A stretch of DNA of 64,000 nucleotides, taken from the NCBI RefSeq assembly GCF_018691265.1, contig NW_024881296.1, forward strand, positions 15,469,427 through 15,533,426. Direction: 5' to 3'. This document shows, in pieces, positions 48,954 through 59,745 of the stretch. The DNA comes from Tyto alba. Its lineage: Eukaryota; Chordata; Aves; Strigiformes; Tytonidae. The notes under the pieces were generated by a model, which was given only the letters and a program-made list of their open reading frames with translations, did no database searches and was not told the origin of the DNA. A program made the position numbers and the translations under genes. Every line of letters begins with the position of its first letter. The first letter of the stretch is position 1.

Positions 48954-49665
48954 AAGGGATGTGGTGACGGGCAGTCGGACTTGTGAGGAGGAGTTGCTGC
49001 AGCTGCGTGAACACCAAGGTCAGTGGAGGAAAGGAGGAAGAAAGGAGGGGGGAGGTGTGCCGGAGCAGAGACCCCCTGTATCCTGTGGTGAGACGGCAGG
49101 GCGGGCCCCCCCTGCCACCCATGAAGATCTACGATGGAGCAGACATTGATTTACAGCCTGTTGTTCCTGCTCAGCTGATCAAGGTTCTGTGCCCGAAGAA
49201 GGCCGGGGTCTCATGGAAAAAGGTAGCCCCGCTGCTGTAATTCAGCGCTGGGAGGATTGCAGCATGCGGGGGAGTCCCACGCCGGAGCAGCTCGGGAAGG
49301 GCTGCAGCCGTGGGAGAGAATCCAGTCGGAGGAAGTTAGTGACCCATGACGGAGCAGTGTGGGGAACGCTGCGGCCCATGGGAGGAATTCAAGTCAGAGA
49401 AAGTTTGTGGAGGACTGTCTCCTGTGAGAGGGGGACCACGATGGAGCAGGGGGAAAAAGTTCCAGAAGCTCTCCCCACTGAAGATAAAGGAAGTGGCAGC
49501 ACTGACTGCACCCCCCATTCCCTGCCCCTGCGCCACTGGGGGGAGGAGGTAGAGATATCGGGAGCAGAGCTGAGCCCGGGAAGAAGGGAGGGGTGGGGGA
49601 AGGTGTTCTCAAGATGTGGCAATGCTTCTCACTGTCCTACTCTGTTATGTGCTGTTAGTGTCTGT

Positions 49666-49671
49666 AATAAA
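49666..49671 (+). terminator. LTR polyadenylation signal AATAAA
   Basis: AATAAA followed by ATGTATGGG and a T-rich downstream element within the solo LTR. With the TATA box it implies an unusually long R region of about 700 bases. Confidence 0.75.
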
Positions 49672-49858
49672 TGTATGGGTTTTTTTCTTCCCCTAACGAG
49701 TCTGCCTTTTGCTCGTGATCATAAAAGGGGGATTTTCCCCCATCCCAGTCCTATCTTGAACCCCAAGCCTGTCTCTTTGTCCCTTCTCATTGCCGGAGGG
49801 GAAGGGAGAGAGAGGTGCTGCATGGTGGTTGGCTGTCAATCAGGCCTAAACCACGACA

Positions 49859-49863
49859 GGCAG
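49859..49863. repeat. Target-site duplication, right copy (GGCAG)
   Basis: Pairs with 48784-48788. Confidence 0.85.
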
Positions 49864-52384
49864 CTTTCCCTAGCTTCATTCAGCACTGAAGAGGCTATTT
49901 TTCTCTTGTCATGCAGGATCCCCTGGCAAAATGTTACAGTGAACAAAGCTGAACCACTGGGACAAATGTCTTCCACTCTGAGGTGTGTGTTCTGCTAATT
50001 TTCAATCCCTGATTTGAAGACACAACACCAAGCTGAGTTTGGCTGGACTCCTAATGTGCTCAGTATCTCTGAGAATTGGCTTATTACATGTCAAATATTT
50101 GCACGTGATTTGTCTCGAGTGCTCTGTGTCCAGGTGTGGGTTAGTTTTTGGTGGTAGTTGGAGCAAAAGTTAGGTGTTTTTTTGATAAAGAGGATAGGAC
50201 AGTGGTGCTGAAGTGTGGATTAGTTTTCATATGGAGACTTCCTTGTTTGTGATCTTCCCTTTCCACCAAGCATCCCAAGCTGAACAAGGGGTAAGATGAG
50301 GCAAACACAGAAGTACCTGAAAGAGTAATCAGTTACAGTAATGTATCTGACCAGGTCTCCTTCATGAGGGAGTTTCCTAACATGTATGCTCTGAAGAACC
50401 ACTGTGATGCAGTCAGATGGTATCCCCTTGACTTGCGGGTGATAAGATGTAATGGTCAGAAACCTCCAAGGAGATATGTATTTCTAATTAGCAGGTTCTG
50501 AAGAACCACAAATTAAGACTAGAGATATCTTATTGTCTGTTGCATAAGAATAATATGCGTTTGGATCCTTCTTCTAGTGAAGAACTGAGAAGTCTAGTGA
50601 TTTCCTCGCTAACTCTGATTATATCATCAGCTGCATATTTCACCACTCTTCATATCCTCAGACAGGAAAATCTCTTTTATACACTTACAGTAAAACCATT
50701 CTTAGTAGAGATATTGTAGGAATAGCTTATCTCCTGAAGGATGAGTTAAGAGTGAATTTTTAAAATTCTATTTAGTGGAAAATACTTGCAGTTCTGACAT
50801 TTCAGTGTTAAAGCTAAAATGCCAAATGTGATTGACTGCTTTCATCTGAAGTTCTCTCTGGTTTTGAATTTACAGTCAAGCCCTCCAAGATCATCAGTTT
50901 GCAGTAATTTGTTTTCTACAGATTGGTCCCCTCTTTTCCAAAACTTAAAGCCAGTTTCATAGTTTTGAAGTTAAAAAGAACGTGTGCAGGACATTTCTAT
51001 ATTAGTTCCCTCAGGAGGTTCCTTGGTATCAGGAAACAAGTGTCATGGCAACTGAAAGAAAAACCTCTCTTGAAGCTACCATCCCAGCATGCTGCTTCAT
51101 GGGTGGCTCTTGCCATTCTGAACTGCCATTAAGAAAAGTGCTCCTTGGGTTTTTGTTTGGTGTGGTGTTTTTTTTTTTTTTTCCTCCCCTGCGGCAGTCT
51201 TCAGAAGCTTTCTTCAATCCTTGCTATCCACTTGTTCTCAAACTGCAAAAATCTTAAACTTAAAAAATGAAGGTGAAATGAGAGATGTAAGAAAATCTTA
51301 AAAGTTATGGTCCTGGCCTGGTGGTGGTGGTGGGGTAAAAAAAAAAAACAACCAACCAAACAAAAAAAGAACCAAAACAAAAAAACCCCAGGACTTTGTG
51401 GAAATCAGTAGGAAACATTTTATTTTTCAATTAGACAAAAATATTAGGAATTTAGTCAGTCTCTAAAAGCTTTTTATTTACAAATTAACTCTTTCTATTT
51501 TGCACTGGCAGAAGCTGAACCATGAGCATGAATTCTCTCAGTTTCTTAAAACTTTTCTTTAATGTGAGTCCTTGCTATATGTTTGAGTGCTAATCCATTC
51601 ATCTTTGTTTCTTTAACTCTTTTGCAAGAAAATGTTCAAACACCAGAGTTGAAAACAAGACTCTGTAAAGCAAGTAAACATAGACAATCTTAACTAGTGT
51701 TTGCAGCAGTACATAAATAAGGGAATAATAACAAACCAGCATGCTGGCGACCCTTTCTGTAGCAATTTGCACTGGTCTGCATCATGTTTGAGTTGCCTGT
51801 TAAACAACTGAGGTCCAGAGCAGAAGTGAGTTTGTGTGGGCTATTTGCATCTGTTAAAATATAACGTGAAAGAACATCACCTTCAAAGCAACCTTGCTAA
51901 TGTGCTGATGGTTCATAGAGCTAAGATGAAGGCATATCTGAAAAACTCCTCATGTTAACCTAAGTGCAACGAATTCGGAGTTGAATGCATAAACAATCAA
52001 GCAGACTAGAAGCACAATGAAAAGTTGTTGCTTGATCATGCAGTTCTGCTGAGTTTAAAGCCATGTAAGAGTGCTGTTTACAGTCACAGGAGACTGACGG
52101 AAAATTTGTTTTGTTCAGCATGGTTGGTAGCAGCTGTGAACACTTCACAGAACTGACTGCTGAGTTGGAAGGCCTTTGTCTTGTCAGCAAAATTTTTGGA
52201 TGTTTCTACAATTTCAAGATTTGCCTGCTGCAGGAAGCTGGAAATCTGCTCACTTTTGGTCAAATGCTTTTGTAATGGTGAGCAGGATTAGGATGAACTG
52301 AGCTTCTCTTTCGATATTCAGCAACTGAGTGCCTGCAGATTATTCCCTGTCTGCCCATCTTGTGATTCTCTCTGGAGTGAACTA
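49864..52384. other. Unique noncoding DNA
   Basis: No gene recognised. It contains T and A runs at 51168-51182 and 51339-51350 and an A-rich stretch ending AAAAAACCCCAGG near 51390. Confidence 0.45.
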
Positions 52385-54000
52385 CATAATCACTGAGGTG
52401 GGAAGGCACCTCTGGAAAACATCTAATCCATAGATCACTCCCCCCACTGGCTCAGAGGGCAGTTAACTACAGGAGGTTGTTCAGAGCTGTGTCCAGTCTA
52501 GTTTTGAATATCTCCAAGGATGGACACCCCACAACCTCTTTCTACAGTTTGCTCCAGTGTTTGATCCCCCTCAGAGTAAAAATATGCTTTCTTAAGTTTA
52601 AACGAAATTTCCCATATTTCACATTGTGTCCATTGCCTCTTCTCCCGTCACTAGGAACTACTGAGAAAAGTCTGGCACTCTCTTCTTACTCTCCATCAGG
52701 TATTTATTATACAGTGATTGGATCTCCCTGAGCTTTCTCTTCTCCACACTGAATGGTCCTGGCACTCTCAGGATCATATATTGGATGGTCCAAGCCTTTA
52801 ACCATATTCATGGCTGTTCACTGGACTTGTTGCAGTGTTTCGTGGTCTCTTGTACTGGAGAGCCCGGAATCAGACCCAATACTCCAAATGTATCTCACCA
52901 GTGCTGAGTAAAGAGGAAGGATTACCTCCCTTGGTCTGCTGATAAGGTTTCCTTGATATAGCTCAGGATACTGTTGCCCTTCTTTACTGCAAGGACAGTT
53001 TGCCAGTTTGTGTCCAGTTTGTTCTTCATTACACCTGGGTCCTACCTGCAAAGCTGCTTTTTGGCTGGTCAGAGCCTAGCATGTGGGTTGTTCCTCCCTA
53101 GGTGCAGAACTCTGCATTTTCATTTGTTGAACTGCATGAGGTTCCTGTTGGCTCCTTTCTCCAGCCTGTTGACAGCCTTCTGCATGGCAGCACAACAGCC
53201 TGATGTGTCAACCACTCCCAGTTTTGTATCATCTGAAACTTCGCTGAAGTTACACTCTTTCCTGTCAATAACGGGACATTTAATGAAAATGTTGAACTGT
53301 ATTGTTCTCAGTATCAATCTATGGGGAATGCCAAGCAACTGCCTCCTGCTGAGCTTTGGTGCCACTGATGACAATCCTGTGATCCCATCAGCTCAGTCAG
53401 TTTTCAGTCTACTTCTTTGTCCATTTACCTACCTTCCTAATTGATCTGTTTGCCTATGAGGGTGTTATGGTAGATAGTATCAAAGCCTTATTAAATTTAA
53501 TGTGCGTAACATTCATTACATTCCATTCCCCCGTCTCCTTATCCACCAAGCCAGTCACTTTGTAGGTTGGTGGGTTGATTATGCATGATTTTTCTATTTC
53601 TAAATTCTTGTCGATGGCTACTCAACACTTTCATATGTTTGGAAACGGCTTCCAGGAGGATTTGCTCCATCACTTTCCCAGGACTGAGGTGAAGCTGTCT
53701 GGTCTGTAGTTCCCTTCTTGTCCACAGGAGTGACACTTGCTTTCCTCCAGTCCCCAGGAACCTTCCTCATTTCCCATGACTTTTTAAAGATAATTGAGGG
53801 TAGTCTCACAGTGATGTTGGCCAGCTCCCTCAGCCCTCATGGGTACATCACACCAAGTTGCTTGGACTTGCGTATGTCCAGCTTGTTTAAATATTCACAA
53901 ACTCAATCCTTGTCCTCAAATTTGTTGGTAAGACTGTCATTTCAGAGAAATTGATATATTTTGCCTTTTCACTGATATCTTGTATCCAAGTTTGATGCCC
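52385..54000 (-). mobile_element. CR1 LINE copy E, old, minus strand
   Basis: The complement of a CR1 3' half. The tail region (from 52385, CATAATCACTGAGGTGGGAAGG) has lost the regular 8-base units. The ORF2 C-terminal part follows: near 52970-52890, ISRPREVILPLYSALVRYIW. Near 53290-53120 come ATGFIKCP-like decay, VSDDTKLGVVDTSG (the DD box) and AVNRLEKGANRNLMQFNK. Near 53790 EMRKVPGDWRKASVTPVDKKG is the block before the RT core. The frame is broken many times. It is more diverged from A/B/F than those are from each other, and is probably the oldest long CR1 here. The 5' limit near 54000 is approximate. Confidence 0.88.
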
Positions 54001-57000
54001 ATTAAGCTGATGAGACTTTCCATTTGGATCAAGCAGCATTCAGTTGGATGCTCCGAGATTTCAAAAACACATTTCAATGAGAGAAATAATGAATTCATTC
54101 ATACTTTTTCCCTATCCCACTCCCCAGAAAGCTCTCCAAAACTATGAAATTCAGGACCCCTCTATTCAATTTAGTTAAGTTTTTTTGGACAGGTGTGGTG
54201 GTGGTGGTGTGTTGATGGCTGATTTGAAGGCTGAAAGATTCTAAATAAAGCTAAACTATGGCAGTAGGAAAATGGAATTTGAAGAAAAAATTAAATTAAA
54301 TGAGAAGTGGGTGTATATGTGAAATCTAAGTATTACCAGTTATAAATAAGAGAGAGTGTTCTGACCCAGAATATGTAGAAAAAAAAAATGAAAATTCATT
54401 GCTATCTGCTGCAGGCTGGACAGGAAAGTCATCTACTACTTAAAAGATTATTTTTTATATATATTTTTGTGGATTTTAGTTTTTTGTTTGTTTGTGTATT
54501 TTTTTTTCTTTTCTTTGTCATTACTACTCACCTGGGGAGCAATGAGTTAACTTCAATGTGTCAGCTGAAAAGTCCTATTAAAGCTCTGTCTGCAGAATTA
54601 ACAAAGTGTAATACTGTTAAATCTGCAGTATACTGTGAAAAGTGGCACTTCTACATGCTAAACTAAATCCAGATTAGAAGCTGCTCATGAATAGTGAACA
54701 AATCCTGCAAGAATCATCCTCCCCAGTTTTACTTGTCTGGAATTAAGTGGGTAAATTCACCTTAAAATCTTACATAATTTCTGCTTCTGTGAATAAAGGG
54801 TAGCTTGTACAGCGGTAAACTATTGCAATTACAGTTTTGCTTTTTTTTTAATGTATTATTTTGGTAGTGATTTTATACCTCTATTCATCTACTATGATCT
54901 TGAGTTTGTTGCTGTCAGCGCTTATTTTTGATTCTGTATGTAGCGGTAGATATATACCAGTTTTATGAGTGGTTTTGTGTGAACCAAGGCTTATCAAAAC
55001 TGGTTCAGGATAGCATGGTGGTGATGTTTTGGGGCTTTGTTTTTTGTTTTTTTTGTTTTTTTTTTTTTTTTTTTTTATGATAGTAGTAAGAATAATAGTA
55101 CTATTTTTTCTACTAATGATGTTATTAGTAAATTGTATCTGTTAGTTGGTCTGGCTACACTTACCTCTTATTTACATGTTCAATCTGCTGTGTTTTTTCT
55201 GGAGCTACAACCCTGTTTGAGCTGCTGTTAAATTCTTGAAACAACTGGACCTAATGCAGCAGCAATAGCCAGCTCTACAGTAATTCAGCAAGTGACAGGC
55301 TCTCTGTCCACGTCCCGTGTCTAGTCAGTTTTTTTCCTCCTTTTTACTTTATTCTTTGGTCTAACTGTACATGTGAAAAATAGTTTAGGCTGGTGGTTGG
55401 AGCATGGACATGGAAGAACTGGGTACAGACTCCTGACACTGCTGTAATCTTCTTGGTATGGCCTTGAGTGTACCCTTTGACTCTTATTTTCCACTTGAAA
55501 AAAGCAATGATTTTTTAAAAAGTATTAAAGATATTTGTTTAGCATATAATAACTAGTGTATCTCATGTTCAGCTTGTACTATAGTTGTGTAATTCTTTAA
55601 AAACCCACACTAATATCTTTTTGGGGAAAAATTTATTTAGGATGAGGGGAGGTTACTAGTCTAATTTTTAGGTAGACTTATGCAGATATATGCTTTCCTT
55701 CTGCTCCTTCAGGAGGCCAGTGAGGTGAGACTGCCTGTATGTTCATTAGCAAAAGGCTGCTCTGTTGCAGTCGGTCACAGAGCTGCATATGAGTCACTAA
55801 GTGCCCACTTGGAGGCCCAGACAAAGATAAGCATTTTTTTTGCTTCTCTAGTGTGCTGCTGAACTCATCTTCATCTCTCACCTGAGTTAGCTGGTACTCT
55901 TTTCCTTCCCCTCTATGGCTTCCCAAAGTCCTTTCCAGCCTCTGTCTAACAGTGTATTTTTAACCAGTTCAAGGGTGTTGCTCATGCTTTGAAAAATTGC
56001 TATCTAAAATGATCTTCTTGGAAACAACTGAGGGTAAGAGTGCTTTGATTTATTATTTACAGGAAGTATGTATTTGTGGGTGTGCTGATGAAAAGCCCTT
56101 TTAAGATAATAGAAAGTGTTAACTTCCAAACTGAGAGTTTGCTAATGTAAGTACAAATATACACATGGCTTCAGAAAGTATACTTTTGTATTGTTTCATT
56201 AATTAAACATGCAATTTTTTTTAATTGTCTTGGAAGAGAGATGTGGGTAGAGCCAGATAGGAGAGTTGCTTCACTTAGTGCACATCTAAATTATTCTTAG
56301 ACACCAAGGTGATGCCTGAATTTTACTGCATTTTGTGTAACAGATATGGCTTTAATAATTACAGTAGCTGGGAGCCACTCTATCTATGTATGCAAATGCT
56401 GCATATATTGTAAATCACAGAACATAAAAATAATTACAATCTTCTCAAAATTAAAATATTCCCTTCTTATGAGCCATGTGAAACACTGTATTCAGCTGTT
56501 GTATTTCTCCCTCTCTAAGTCTGTACGGGGTAACAGACACATAGTTATTCAAGAATACTTAATACTTAAATTGAGATAAACTGAATGTAGGCATATGGTG
56601 ATGGGACACGGCATGCAGCCATGATGGGGGAGGGACAAAATCTGTTCCTCCTTAATTTGACTCGAGCGAGGGCTACTTCAGCTGGTGCCAGTCATGGGTG
56701 TTGCCACGCTCCTAGTTCTGTTTGCTCCATCCCTTTTCTTCTGATAATCTGCAATGATGCAGCCTTCTGGGCTGGGGCAAAAGGGCAGTCTCAAATTTCT
56801 ATCCCTCTGTTTTGTGCCTTAATGAGACAATTCTCTTTCCATGGCTGGCAATGTAAATATGCAGTGGTTTAGGTGTGTGGCTTTGCTTTGTGGCTGGCTG
56901 TCTTTCTTTCCCTGTCAAGTAGTTCTTATTTGTAGCAGAGCTGCAGTCAACATAGTGCTCTGCATCATGAACAATTAAAACCAAGTTATATTTGAACCAC

Positions 57001-57984
57001 AAATCCTGACTGTGAAATTGTCCATGACAGGTTGCAATGGGCATACTTCTTGTGCAGTAGCAACTAATTAGGTCTACTATTTTTTTTTTTTTTTTATGGT
57101 GACTGGAAGGGGATTCTGTGAAAGTCAGAGATGCTGCTGTGCAGTTCTTCACTTTACTCTTATAATCCTCATCATCCCCTAATAAGATGGCTTCACACCT
57201 AATGAGAATCCTTGACTACATGTCTCATTAACCCCTTCTCTGCCTCAGGTGCTTATTAGTGTTCTCCTCCTGTATGTTTGCTTGTTGAAATACAGAACTG
57301 AGGGAAGGCATTGCAAGGGAGTGGAAAATGGCATAGAAATGCTGTAGTGAGCTTTTTTGGAAAGAACTTGACTTTGGTTAGAAGGGAGGGGGGAGAGAAA
57401 TAACAGATGTCATATCTCATAATATCTTTCAAAACAGAGGAGTTGTCAATGCCCTGATTTATTTTAAAAGGGAGAAAATTACCTGAGCTACAGAAATATG
57501 CTGCTGACAAAAGCTGCCCTCAGAATAGACTACCATGGGATGGATTAATGAAAATGTTATTGGACAACTTACAGTACAGCCACCAACCTGAAAAATAAAA
57601 TTAGGCAATGAAGAACATGTGCAGGATGGAAGGGGAATACAATTGACTTTATGTGGCTAGATAAAAGAATGACCTCAACATAAGGCCCCATGGTGGGGGG
57701 AGTGGTAGCAGTGGAACAGGGCAGATCCAGAAGCTCTTGATCACTGAGAAGGCTGGATATAATTATTCCCCATGCTTGATGTGCCATGTTTGTATTCTTA
57801 GTTATGGCATAATTACCAAGATAATGTGCAGTGATGACGGATCATTCAGGGCCTCATATGGTATGTGTTTGTCTGTCTTAAATGGTGAGTTGGGATGCTA
57901 AGAGATACTACAAATGTTTGAGTCCTGGAATTTGATATAGTACATAGCGTTTTTTCATGTGTTTACTTTGGCTATCAAGGGCCT
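54001..57984. other. Unique noncoding DNA
   Basis: Four kilobases with no recognisable gene or transposon. T-rich tracts at 55038-55076 and 57080-57096. Confidence 0.45.
55038..55076. repeat. T-rich tract
   Basis: T runs interrupted by single G residues, ending in T21. Confidence 0.9.
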
Positions 57985-59745
57985 GAATGACTGAACAAGG
58001 AGCTCCCAGAAAAGCTCAAACACAAAAAGGAAGCCTACAGAGGGTGGAAGCAAGGACAAGTAGCCTGGGAGGAATACAGAAAAATTGTCTGAGCAGCCAG
58101 GGATTAGGTTAGGAAGGACAAAGCCCTGACAGAATTAAATCTGGCCAGGGACATCAACAGCAAGAAAAGCTCCTATAGGTACAATGATGATGAAAGGAAG
58201 ACTAGGGAAAATATGGGTCCTCTCTGGAAGGAAACAGAAGACTTGGTCAACCAGGATATGGAGAAAGCTGACGTACGCAACGACTTTTTTGACTCGGTAT
58301 TCATTGGCAAGTGCTCCAACCACACTGCCCAAAATGTAGAAGGTAAAGATAGGGACTGGGTGAATGAAGAACTGCCCACCGTAGGAGTAGATCAGGTTTG
58401 AGACCATCTAAGGAACCTGAAGGTGCAAAACCCCATGGGGCCTGATGGGATGCATCCATGGGTCCTGAGGAAACTGGAAGATGAAGTGACTAAGCCACTA
58501 TCCATCCTAGCTGAGAAGTCATGGTGGTCCGGTGAAGTTCCCACTGACTGGAAAAGGGGTAACAAGCCCCATTTTAAAAAGAGAAAGAAGCAAGACCCAG
58601 GACAGTACAGATCAGTCAGTCTCACCTCTGTGCCCAGCAAGATCATGGAGCGGATCCTCCTGGAAACTATGCTAGGGCACATGGAGAATAAAGAGGTGAT
58701 TCGTGACAGCCGACACAGCTTCATTAAGGGCTAATTGTGCCAGACTAATGTGGTGGCCTTCTACAACAGGATTACAGCATTGGTGGATGATGGAAGAGCA
58801 ACTAACATAATCTACCTGGACTTGTGCAAAGGATTTGACGTTGTCATGCACAACATCCTTGTCTATAAATTGGAGAGACATGGATTTGATGGGTGGCCCG
58901 CTTGGTGGATAAGGAATTGGCTGGCTAGTTGCCCTCAAAGAGTTTCAGCCAACAGCTCAATGTCCAAGTGGAGATCAGTGATGAGTGGTGTCCCTCAGGG
59001 GTCAGTATTGGGACCAGTGTTGTTTAACATCTTTGCTGGTGACACGGACAGTGAGATTGAGTGCCCCCTCAGCAAGTTCGTTGATGACACCAAGCTGTGT
59101 GGTGTCATCGACATGCTGGAGTGAAGGGATGCCATCCAGAGGGACCCTGACAGGCTTGAGAGGTGGGCCTGTGCAAGCCTCGTGAAGATTAAAAAGGCCA
59201 AGCAGATGGGCTGAGACAATCCCAAGCACAAATATAGGCTGTGTGATGACTGGATTGAGAGCAGCCCTGAGGAGAAAGACTTGTTTGAGCAATTCCAAAG
59301 GAGGTCCACAAAGTTAATCAAGGAGTTGGAGCATCTCCTCTATGAGGACAGGCAGAGACAGTTGGAGTTTTTCAGTCTAGAGAAGAGAAGGCTCCAGGGA
59401 GAACTTATAGTGGCCTTTCAGTACCTAAAGGGGACCTATAGGAAAGATGGGGATGGATTCTTCATCAAGGAGTGTAGTGATAGGACAACAGGTAATGGTT
59501 TCAAACCAAAAGAGGGTAGATTTAAATTAAATGTAAGAACAAAGTTCTTTACTGTGAAGGTAATGAGACACTGGAAGATATTGCTCAGAGAAGTCATGCA
59601 TACCCCCTTCCTGAAATTGTTCAAGGCCAGGTTGGAGGGGGATTTGAGCAACCTGGTCTGGTGGAAGGTGTCCCTGCCCATGGCATGGGGGTTAGAACTA
59701 AATGACCTTTAAGGTCCCTTCTCACCCAAACCATTCTGTGATTAT
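57985..59745 (+). mobile_element. CR1 LINE copy F, plus strand, 5'-truncated with internal deletion
   Basis: A CR1 running from the endonuclease-RT linker (AACAAGG, then [19 protein letters not shown] text near 58020-58060) to the 3' end (ACCATTCTGTGATTAT at 59730-59745, a short CR1 tail). It matches copy B in the N-terminal RT region and copy A in the RT core almost residue for residue. About 200 bases of ORF2 are missing at 59278-59284, where GAGAAAGACTTG jumps straight to TTTGAGCAATTCC. Several stops inactivate it. Confidence 0.95.
57990..59712 (+). pseudogene. CR1 ORF2 reverse transcriptase relic (copy F)
   Basis: N-to-C: YRKIV then a stop near 58090, [20 protein letters not shown] (58213), [17 protein letters not shown], a TGA after VGVDQV (58399-58401), [50 protein letters not shown], then TAA at 58732-58734. 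The RT core follows: motif [12 protein letters not shown] with its aspartate at 58819, motif [15 protein letters not shown] from 58984, and the catalytic [10 protein letters not shown] from 59077. A stop at 59122-59124 and the internal deletion follow. A last open frame (59281-59712, 143 codons) carries the C-terminal LEFFSLEKRRLQGELIVAFQ region. All RT catalytic aspartates remain, but the frame is broken at least four times. Confidence 0.93.

Larger units (their letters stand above)
48789..49858 (+). mobile_element. Solo LTR of an avian ERV (ERVL-like), complete, with target duplication
   Basis: A 1070-base element begins TGTCCTGGGTT and ends AAACCACGACA, imperfect inverted termini of the TG...CA retroviral type. 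It is flanked on both sides by GGCAG (48784-48788 and 49859-49863), a perfect 5-base target duplication. Promoter signals (CCAAT and a TATA-like box near 48920-48950) and AATAAA (49666-49671) are in the right order. The central part is G+C-rich and repeats a GGAGCAG-containing unit (near 49066, 49135, 49278, 49350, 49443), as LTRs of this avian family do. No internal viral genes remain, so it arose by recombination between two LTRs of a provirus. A 269-codon open frame (49189-49998) runs through and out of the LTR and is not a gene. A 5-base duplication favours ERVL over ERVK (usually 6) or ERV1 (usually 4). Confidence 0.92.

Noticed and set aside
49189..49998. Longest open frame in the window (269 codons, plus strand)
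   Set aside because: It lies in the G+C-rich body of the solo LTR, crosses the LTR end and the target duplication, and resembles no retroviral or host protein.
56799..57152. 117-codon minus-strand frame
   Set aside because: It includes a KKKKK run read from a poly(T) tract and shows no family similarity or splice borders.
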